Source: Bdellovibrionales bacterium
Lineage (GTDB): Bacteria > Bdellovibrionota > UBA1018 > JADZFF01
Assembly: GCA_020850015.1 (NCBI GenBank)
Contig: JADZFF010000015.1
Location: forward strand, 1 to 45,550
Length of the DNA stretch: 45,550 nucleotides
Direction of reading: 5' to 3'
Each line of letters starts with the position of its first letter. Within the stretch, counting starts at the first letter, position 1. A model generated the notes under the pieces. It did not search any database, had not been told where the DNA came from, and was given only the letters and a program-made list of their open reading frames with translations. Positions 23,865-30,623 of the stretch are shown piece after piece. A program made the translations under genes and the position numbers.

Positions 23865-26841
23865 TGAGCCAGTCCCCCATGCGCCTGCGAAGCTCCCGAT
23901 ACTCGGCGTAGCTCCGTGACCATCCCGTAGCCGACGGTACCATCGCGGCCAGCGAGCGGCCGTACCACTCCGGCGCCTTCCCGGATTCCTTCATCCACTT
24001 CAGGTATTCCGCGTCGAAGGAGGCCTCGCGCCAGAGCTTGAGCCGAAGCGACGCGATGGGTTGGTGCTCGGTCAGCCCGCGTTCGCCCGGCCTGCCGGGA
24101 TAGAAGAGCGTACCGTCGCCATTCCCCGAGAAATCCCAGAGACTCTTCCAAGGATCGCGCTGGGGCGCGTTTTTGTAGGCCTCCACCACGGCATAATACA
24201 GGAATGCGTCCACCTTGTACTTCTCGGCGATCCACGGAATGGAGCGGATGTAGGCGGCGGTGCGATCCACCATGAAATCAGGATGCCCGGAATCCGAGAG
24301 ATAGTCGCAGCCGTGGCTCATGCAGCTCACGTAGAACCACACCTCCCCGCCCCGCTTTTGGAACTCCTGATAGGTCTCGGGGCTGGGATGATCCTCGTGC
24401 ACCAGGTGATTCAGCACCGGCGCCAGGATATCCACGGCTCCATCAAGGTCACGGTGGTACCGAGTGGTCACCATCGTCTTCACCGAGGGGGCCAAGGCCT
24501 TCGCGCGGCGGGCGAGCGCCGCCACATCTGCCATCTCGCCCTCCGAGGGCTCATCCCAGAGATAGAACATGAGCTTGCCCTTGCGATCGAGCTTCTTCGC
24601 GGCGTTTTCTATCCCTCTCAGGTAGCGATCCGCCTCGGGCTTGCCGCGGATCTCGGGTTTCACCGTCGGGAAGTCCACATAAGCCCAGGGCGGGCGCTCC
24701 CTCAGCGTGCTCGCGGTGAATGAGGTGTCGGGCGTGGGCGAGTTCTCCAGCTCCGCCACGGGCGGCTCGCCCACCACGGGCACCGGCGCGAGGAAGGTCT
24801 TGAGCGGCGCGAGCCGATGCTTGAGCATCTCGCGCACGTACTTCCGGGCGAGCTCCGCCTCGGCGGCGTTCCAGGCGCCGTAATGCCCTTTGACGGCGTA
24901 CCAGGGCGTGAGCTCAGAGTAGGCCGGGAGCGCGGGCTCCTCGGGGATCACCATCTTCCAGACCGTGAGCTTCACCTTGAGCTTGGCGCTGCCCCAGCCG
25001 ATGTCCCCCGTCAGCACCCCGGGCTTGAGATCCTTGGGGATCCCGATCTCCGCGAACACCACGCCCTCGCCCGCCCGCGTGGGGCAGAGTACGCGGTCGC
25101 CGCCGAGGGGAAGGAGCGGATCCTGGATCTCGCCCACGAAGGCCCCGGGGAAAGAGGGGTGCTCCGTACGGATCGTCTCCACCCGGTAAAGAGCCGTGCG
25201 CACGCGGCCGGCCCAGGCGGGCCAGGTGATGGGCGCGCAACCCTGGCCCCTGGCCTTGAGCAGGAAGCCCAGCGTCTCGCCCCTTGAGCCGGCGATGTCG
25301 AGCTGATCCATCCACTGGGGCGAGTAGCCGCCCACGGGGCGGTCCGGCCCCTCCACCGCCTGAAGACTCGCTGCCGTGGCGGCTTGCGCGGGCGCGGGCG
25401 CCAGCCCAACAAGCTCAAGCCCAAGCGCGAGCAGGAGCGCCGCGGCCGCCCGAGAGGCGAGAACCCTCTCCGCCCCGAACACCAGGAACATCAGGAGGAA
25501 GGGAAAGAAACTGTAAGTGTGCGAAAGAAACGACATGGCGACCCCATAGGCGACGATGGACAATAGATACTCCGGATATTCCCTGCGGATGCGCCAGGCC
25601 GCCCGCCCCGCCATGAGGTAAAGGGCGGCGAACAGGAGCAGGCCGGGAATCCCCGCCTCCGACATGACCAGAACCCAGGATGAGTGCGCGGTCCGCGCGC
25701 CCCACTCGAAGAACGCCGGCGTGTACTGCTCATAGTACCTGGGATAGTTGTTGATTCCGACGCCGAAAAGGGGGTGATCCTTCACCATCTTCGCGCCCGC
25801 GATCAGGTAGTTGAACCTAGAGGCGGAGGATCCGGAGAGATCGTCGGACTCCCGCAGCGACATCACCACCGCCATGATGAAAGGCAGGGGCGCGAGCGCG
25901 GCCAAACCCACCATCAGGCGCTTCAAGCTCCTCGCGGTGATCATGAGATAGGTCAGGCCGGCAGCGAAGAGGGCGACGAAAGCCCCGCGGGACTGCGAAA
26001 GGATCAGGCCAAGCACGAGCACGAACGAGGCGACGAGATCCCACTTCGTGATCTTTCCCCCCTCCCTGCGGATGAGCCTCGGGAACACCACCAGCGGCGC
26101 GGCCATCACGATGAGCGCGCCCAGGTCGTTGGTGTTTCCCAGCAGGCCAATGGACCAGAGCCTCGGTTCCGCGAACTCCAGGTGCGACTGGAAGATCGTG
26201 AGGTAGCAGGCCACCGCGATCGCCCCGACGATGGACCCGGTGAGCGCGTTCCGCACGACCCTGAACTCAGCCTCGTCCTCCGCGGTGTTCAGGATCATGA
26301 GGGAAATCACGCTGATCGGGATGAAGGCCTGGATGAAATACTCGAGCGACTCGCTCTGCGTGGGCGAAAACACGGCCGCGAGGAGGAGCCAGGCCACGAA
26401 CAGCAGGTACACCGTGCAGGCGCGGTTCCAGTAGATGCTGAACCGGAGCCTCCTTAGCTGGAAAAGCGCCCAGGCGCCCGCCATCATCGCCACGAGCAAG
26501 CGGGGCATCGCGCTCATGAGCGCGTTGGTTGGCATGAACTCCCAGGGGCGGATCAGGACGTTCCCGATGAAGAAACATACGGCCACCACCGGATGGAATA
26601 GGCTGAAGACCATCGCGAGAGCGTAAACGAGCGCAAGCACCGCCTTGTCGGGCCCGAATGCAAGGGCGATCCCGCCCGCCAGGCCGGCGACGAGGCAGGC
26701 GACGACCAGGAAGGACCAGGGCCTGATGGGGATCGACCGCCCGGTGAATCCCGCCGATTTCCAGAGGAAGCGCAGGCCGTGAACGATGTTGATCAGCAGG
26801 AAGAAGGTCCCGATGTGGACTGCGACGGGAAACGAGTTCAC
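23854..26841 (-). CDS. Wzy/O-antigen-ligase-type polymerase fused to a GH123/DUF4091-like hydrolase
   Basis: One 995-codon open frame holds two modules. Residues 1-460 are a polytopic membrane protein with about 11-12 hydrophobic segments and the Wzy_C/O-antigen-ligase features ILSQSRGAFVALFAAG (280-295) and DHPLFGVGINNYPRYYEQY (355-373). Residues 462-487 (RAAAALLLALGLELVGLAPAPAQA) look like a signal peptide with an AQA-A cleavage site. Residues 490-995 match DUF4091/GH123-like hydrolases: beta-sandwich with LKPGVLTGDIGWG, then FYLWDEPSEGE (759-768, an Asp763-Glu764 pair like the catalytic pair of GH123), and NGDGTLFYPG with PIASLRLKLWR near 907-938. The protein would polymerise lipid-linked units and hold, or release, a hydrolase in the periplasm. 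It sits between wzz and a GT gene in the EPS operon. The separate families are known; the fusion is unusual. Confidence 0.85.
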   Translation of the reverse strand: MNSFPVAVHIGTFFLLINIVHGLRFLWKSAGFTGRSIPIRPWSFLVVACLVAGLAGGIALAFGPDKAVLALVYALAMVFSLFHPVVAVCFFIGNVLIRPWEFMPTNALMSAMPRLLVAMMAGAWALFQLRRLRFSIYWNRACTVYLLFVAWLLLAAVFSPTQSESLEYFIQAFIPISVISLMILNTAEDEAEFRVVRNALTGSIVGAIAVACYLTIFQSHLEFAEPRLWSIGLLGNTNDLGALIVMAAPLVVFPRLIRREGGKITKWDLVASFVLVLGLILSQSRGAFVALFAAGLTYLMITARSLKRLMVGLAALAPLPFIMAVVMSLRESDDLSGSSASRFNYLIAGAKMVKDHPLFGVGINNYPRYYEQYTPAFFEWGARTAHSSWVLVMSEAGIPGLLLFAALYLMAGRAAWRIRREYPEYLLSIVAYGVAMSFLSHTYSFFPFLLMFLVFGAERVLASRAAAALLLALGLELVGLAPAPAQAATAASLQAVEGPDRPVGGYSPQWMDQLDIAGSRGETLGFLLKARGQGCAPITWPAWAGRVRTALYRVETIRTEHPSFPGAFVGEIQDPLLPLGGDRVLCPTRAGEGVVFAEIGIPKDLKPGVLTGDIGWGSAKLKVKLTVWKMVIPEEPALPAYSELTPWYAVKGHYGAWNAAEAELARKYVREMLKHRLAPLKTFLAPVPVVGEPPVAELENSPTPDTSFTASTLRERPPWAYVDFPTVKPEIRGKPEADRYLRGIENAAKKLDRKGKLMFYLWDEPSEGEMADVAALARRAKALAPSVKTMVTTRYHRDLDGAVDILAPVLNHLVHEDHPSPETYQEFQKRGGEVWFYVSCMSHGCDYLSDSGHPDFMVDRTAAYIRSIPWIAEKYKVDAFLYYAVVEAYKNAPQRDPWKSLWDFSGNGDGTLFYPGRPGERGLTEHQPIASLRLKLWREASFDAEYLKWMKESGKAPEWYGRSLAAMVPSATGWSRSYAEYRELRRRMGDWLNGR

Positions 26842-26853
26842 GGCCCAGGGCCC

Positions 26854-28065
26854 TCAGCCTTTTTTCTTCTTCGATGAGTGCCCGCCCGGCGCGGGGGGAT
26901 GCGCGGGCGGCCCGTCGAGCAGGCCGGTAGCCTGGTAGGTCAGATGCCCGGCCATCTTCGCGGCGTCAGGAAGGGCGGGGAGCACGCCGAGGAAAGCGAC
27001 GTCGAGGTTTCGCGAGGACACCTCGGGGGGGGCGAAAGTGCCACGCCTCAGCTCGAAGAAGACCGCGAGAATCAGGCTCAGCACCACGCCGCCCACAAGC
27101 CCGAGCCCGGCCAGCACCCTTTTCTTGGGGGAGAAGGGTTTCGCCGGGATCACCGGCTTCTCGACGACGGTGATGTAGGAGACGTTCGCCGGGTCCTTTT
27201 CCATCTCGATCACGATGTTCAGGAAATTCAGCTTCCTGAGCAGCTCGTCGTAGAGATCCTTCGCGGATTTCTCGGAGGTGGGGGTCTCGATCCCCCGGGG
27301 CATGGATGCGCCGCGGCCTCTGCCGCCGCGCTGAATGCCGTCCATCTCCGCCTGGAGCTGCTCCGCCTGCTCCTTGAGCTGGATCACCTTCGGGTGCTGG
27401 GGCGAGAACCGGTTCTGAAGGATCTCGATCTCGGTGTTCACCGCCTGGAGCTGCTGGCGCACGCCCTCGACATCCTGGTCGGCCGCGGGAGACGTGATCC
27501 CGCGGATGGAGTTGTTCAGGACCCGGAGATTGCTCTTCAGGGCGAGCTGGGTGCGCACCAGGGTGGAATAGCGTTCCTCGTAGAGAGTGGAGATCATCCG
27601 CTCCAGCACCTCTTTGGTCATTTCGTAGGACTTGATCGCGCTGCCTGCACCCACCGAAATCTGGAAGTTGGTGGGGGAGACACTGAAGTACTCGATCCTC
27701 TTAAGCAGCTCCTCGAGCTCGACGGTTCGAAGCGGGTGATCGGCGGGGTGCTCGAACAGCCCGTGCTTCTCTCCCAGCTGAGTCAGGAACTCCTGGCTCA
27801 GCGAGAGCCTCAGCAGTGAGCCCCTCCGCGCGTTCTGTTCCCCGGGGTCCCTGACGCTCGCGATGAGGTCGTTCACCATCGGGGTCTCGAAGTAGCTCGA
27901 CTGGATGTTCACCACGGCCGTGGCCTTGAACCGGGGCGGAATCACGTAACCCGCCCCGATGCCCAACCCTCCGCACACGGCGGTCACCAGGAACATCTTC
28001 TGGAAATTCCTCCTGAAGATGGCGATGATGTCGTGGAGCTGAATCAGGTCGTCGTCGCGTTTCAC
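26854..28065 (-). CDS. Wzz-type polysaccharide chain-length / co-polymerase protein
   Basis: The 403-residue protein has the PCP layout: cytoplasmic start (DLIQLHDIIAIFRRNFQKM), TM1 near 24-46, a long periplasmic part with coiled coils (for example RVLNNSIRGITS and VNTEIEILQNRFSPQHPKVIQLKEQAEQLQAEM in two stretches), the VVEKPVIPAKPFSPKKR segment before TM2, and TM2 near 318-341. The proline-rich motif before TM2 is typical. The tail is longer than in O-antigen Wzz, ends in SSKKKKG and has no kinase domain. It controls polymer length together with the Wzy just downstream (12 bp gap). The ATG overlaps the stop of the BY-kinase-like gene by 4 bp. It probably works with the Wza-type exporter at 37.2-38.2 kb. 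Confidence 0.9.
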   Translation of the reverse strand: MKRDDDLIQLHDIIAIFRRNFQKMFLVTAVCGGLGIGAGYVIPPRFKATAVVNIQSSYFETPMVNDLIASVRDPGEQNARRGSLLRLSLSQEFLTQLGEKHGLFEHPADHPLRTVELEELLKRIEYFSVSPTNFQISVGAGSAIKSYEMTKEVLERMISTLYEERYSTLVRTQLALKSNLRVLNNSIRGITSPAADQDVEGVRQQLQAVNTEIEILQNRFSPQHPKVIQLKEQAEQLQAEMDGIQRGGRGRGASMPRGIETPTSEKSAKDLYDELLRKLNFLNIVIEMEKDPANVSYITVVEKPVIPAKPFSPKKRVLAGLGLVGGVVLSLILAVFFELRRGTFAPPEVSSRNLDVAFLGVLPALPDAAKMAGHLTYQATGLLDGPPAHPPAPGGHSSKKKKG

Positions 28066-28715
28066 TTGGGCGCTCCGGCGTTGAATACCGTGCCCAGCAC
28101 GTCGATGTTCCAGCCGTTGACGGCCCTGCGCATCTCGAACATGGCTTCGCGGTCGGCGGAACTCGGGGAATGAAGGATGATGGACGCGTCGGCCTGGCTC
28201 GCGATGATCACCGGGTCCATGTTGTTCTTGTTGCGCCGCTCAAGGGCGCTCGTATCGAACAGCACCAGGTCGTACTGGTCCTTCTGGGCCTCGATCACCG
28301 GGCCGATCAGGAACTCGGCGCTCTCGCCGCCCTTGCCTTCCTTGTTGTGAGCGGACATCAGGTCCACGACCTCGAGCAGGGGCCCGCCCAGCTCGGCGAG
28401 CTCCTCCTCGGTGCGTCCCATCACGCGGTCCATGAACAGATACCCGTTCAAGGTCTGGCTCGTGGCATCGACGATGAGGACCTTCTTGCGCAGGAGGAGC
28501 GCGTAGCCCAAGGCGAGCGCGGACACGAAGAAGGTGCGGCCCTCTCCCGGATGCAGGCTCAGGACCGCGAGGGATTTCGCGCCCCTTTTCTTCTGCTCCT
28601 GGTGGATCTGGTGCACCAGGCGTTTCACCTCCGTGAAACGCACGTATTCCAGCAGCGGCGACGGGACGTTGGACGCGGATTGAGCCGTGCTGTTGACCTG
28701 GATGACCTTACGCAT
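28062..28715 (-). CDS. BY-kinase/CpsD-like P-loop protein with altered Walker A
   Basis: The 217-residue protein matches the cytoplasmic kinase partner of Wzz proteins: LLEYVRFTEVKRLVHQIH, Walker A region SLHPGEGRTFF (53-63), Walker A' KVLIVDAT (78-85) and Walker B YDLVLFDT (149-156). The invariant Walker A lysine (GEGKS/T) is Arg60, encoded by a clean CGC codon. The C-terminal Tyr-rich tail of BY-kinases is absent; the chain ends NGWNIDVLGTVFNAGAPK. It may therefore be a non-kinase co-factor that only contacts Wzz. The start at 28715 is chosen because the longer open frame runs into the upstream GT gene; the start overlaps that gene by 8 bp. Confidence 0.85.
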   Translation of the reverse strand: MRKVIQVNSTAQSASNVPSPLLEYVRFTEVKRLVHQIHQEQKKRGAKSLAVLSLHPGEGRTFFVSALALGYALLLRKKVLIVDATSQTLNGYLFMDRVMGRTEEELAELGGPLLEVVDLMSAHNKEGKGGESAEFLIGPVIEAQKDQYDLVLFDTSALERRNKNNMDPVIIASQADASIILHSPSSADREAMFEMRRAVNGWNIDVLGTVFNAGAPK

Positions 28716-29895
28716 GATGGCTGGCTTCCATGGTAACCCGGTGGGCCAAATCCGAATAGATCCGGCGAAGCTCGGCTGTCCAACGCGATCCCGAGAATCG
28801 CTCCTCCACCCGGCCCTGGAACATCCTGCCCAGGCTCCGTCTTCGCTCCGGATCCGCCAGAAGCTCCGCCAAGCGCGTGGCGATCGCCTCATCGGACTCC
28901 TCCACCGCTACCGTCAACCCGTACTCGGCGCTCGGAAAGAGATCGCGGTTGCCGTCCACGCCGGTGGCGAGCACCGGCGTGCCCGCCCATCCCGCCTCGA
29001 CGAGGTTGATCGGCAGGCCCTCCGCGTCCGAGAGCGACAACAAGAGGTCGAAGCCGGCCATCTCGGAGCCCAAACCCGCGCGGTAGCCCATCCAATGCAC
29101 CTGGCTTTCCAGGCCCATAGCGCGCGTGGCGGCGTGGTAGTCGGCTTCGAGCGGGCCGGTGCCGAAGATCACCAGATCCCAGCGCGGCAGCCCCCGATGA
29201 AGCGATTTCAAATGCGCCATGACCTGAAGCACGCGATCAAGGCGCTTCTCGCCCGCGATCCGGCCGGCGAATCCCAGCACCACCGAGCCGGACGGGATCC
29301 CGCGCGCGGCCAGGCCCCAGTCCGCATGGAGCCGGGCGCGCTCGGCGCCGCGCTCTCCCGCATCGATCTTCCTGCGATCCACGCCATTCAGGTGCGTTTC
29401 CACCCGGTCCGGCCTGAGCCCGCGTGCCACCAGCAGCTCGCGGTCGGAGGCGCAAACGGTGAGCACCCGGTCGAACCGCGGAAGGATCAGGCGCGTGTAG
29501 AACGCCTCATAGGCCTTGGACACCCAACCGCTACGCCCGCGAACCCCATGGTGCGTGGAGACGATGGGATACTCGCGCGCGGAGCGCGGGCCCGCGGCGC
29601 GGAGGAGGTAAGTGGAGGCCTTCACGTCATGGGAATGCGCCACTTTCGTTCCGAGCTCCCGCAGGGTCTCGCGGAGTCTCGCCACTGCCTGCCCATCCAC
29701 CCGCGAGCGCACCGGCACCACTCGAGTGGCAAGCCCAAGGCTCTCGGCGTAGCGCACGGGCTTGTTCGAAGCCTCGCCCTTCCGGGTTTCGTAGAGGAAC
29801 ACCACGGTGACGGGCTCGCTCAACGACGCGAGAGCCGGGATCACCAGGGTCTCCGGACCGCTGACGATGCTCGAGTTGAAGACATGGACGATCAC
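28708..29895 (-). CDS. GT4-family glycosyltransferase
   Basis: The 395-residue enzyme has a GT-B fold: N-terminal domain with MIVHVFNSSIVSGPETLVIPAL and VAHSHDVKASTYLLRAAG, acceptor-side STHHGVRG, linker LNGVDRRKID, then donor domain VVLGFAGRIAGEKRLDRVL, VIFGTGPLEADYHAAT and SLSDAEGLPINLVEAGWAGTPVLAT, where the two Glu residues form the usual E-x7-E motif. It should add one sugar to the lipid-linked EPS repeat unit. It overlaps the acyltransferase gene by 4 bp (ATGA) and the BY-kinase-like gene by 8 bp. Confidence 0.92.
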   Translation of the reverse strand: MIVHVFNSSIVSGPETLVIPALASLSEPVTVVFLYETRKGEASNKPVRYAESLGLATRVVPVRSRVDGQAVARLRETLRELGTKVAHSHDVKASTYLLRAAGPRSAREYPIVSTHHGVRGRSGWVSKAYEAFYTRLILPRFDRVLTVCASDRELLVARGLRPDRVETHLNGVDRRKIDAGERGAERARLHADWGLAARGIPSGSVVLGFAGRIAGEKRLDRVLQVMAHLKSLHRGLPRWDLVIFGTGPLEADYHAATRAMGLESQVHWMGYRAGLGSEMAGFDLLLSLSDAEGLPINLVEAGWAGTPVLATGVDGNRDLFPSAEYGLTVAVEESDEAIATRLAELLADPERRRSLGRMFQGRVEERFSGSRWTAELRRIYSDLAHRVTMEASHHA

Positions 29896-30623
29896 GGCGA
29901 GACCTCCCCGGAAGGAAGCGTCTTCACGATTTTGGCGGGATTCCCGGCGATGATCGAACGATCCGGGTATTCCCCCCGCGACACCACGGATCCCGTGCCG
30001 ACGATGCAGCCGTTCCCGATGCGCGCGCCCTTGAGGATCGTGCAGTTTGCGCCCACCCAGACGTCGTCGCCGATCACGACCTCAGCGCCCGGGAAGGCCC
30101 AGAGCGCGCTCAAGGGCCGGCCCTGCTCGCGCGCGGCCGCTGCGCCGAGGCGCGGGCGGAACCCGTCCACCAGTTCCTCCATCTGCTTCCGCCGGAGGAC
30201 CGGATCCACGGGGTGGGGGTCGTAGTCCTGGATGAACACGTTCCAGCTCGAGAGGAACCGCTTGCCGATCCGGATGCCCACCTTGGACTCGACGCGGATG
30301 TCGCCCAGGACGGAACCCTCGCCGATCACCACCCGGGAATTCCCGTAGGCGCTGACCGAGGCGTTCTCGTAGATGATGCTGTCGCGGCCCACGGCGATGC
30401 GCGCGCCGGGCGCCTCGGCGACGAGCCTCCCGTTTCGCTGAATCCGCACGTTCTCGCCGAGCTCCACGCCCTGCGGCGGGAAGATCCCGCGCCAGAACGC
30501 GGCCCACTGGAAGAGGAGATACTGCCGCGCCGCCGAGCGCAGGTGGGAGGGTCGGCTCAGGAGCAGGCGCCAGGCCTTGCCAAGGAGGGTTTTCGGTTTC
30601 ACGGCGGTGGGAGCAGTGCTCAT
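29892..30623 (-). CDS. Left-handed beta-helix (hexapeptide) acyltransferase
   Basis: The 243-residue protein has imperfect hexapeptide repeats: VRIQRNGRLVAEAPGARIAVGRDSIIYENASVSAYGNSRVVIGEGSVLGDIRVESKVGIRIGKRF across residues 85-150, then VVIGDDVWVGANCTILKGARIGNGCIVGTGSVVSRG and the closing GNPAKIVK. The insert with DYDPHPVDPVLRR between the two blocks is typical of the WcaF/NodL/maa type. It probably O-acetylates a sugar of the repeat unit using acetyl-CoA. ATG 30623 overlaps the upstream stop by 4 bp; the longer frame to 30749 lies inside the upstream gene and is rejected. Confidence 0.9.
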   Translation of the reverse strand: MSTAPTAVKPKTLLGKAWRLLLSRPSHLRSAARQYLLFQWAAFWRGIFPPQGVELGENVRIQRNGRLVAEAPGARIAVGRDSIIYENASVSAYGNSRVVIGEGSVLGDIRVESKVGIRIGKRFLSSWNVFIQDYDPHPVDPVLRRKQMEELVDGFRPRLGAAAAREQGRPLSALWAFPGAEVVIGDDVWVGANCTILKGARIGNGCIVGTGSVVSRGEYPDRSIIAGNPAKIVKTLPSGEVSP

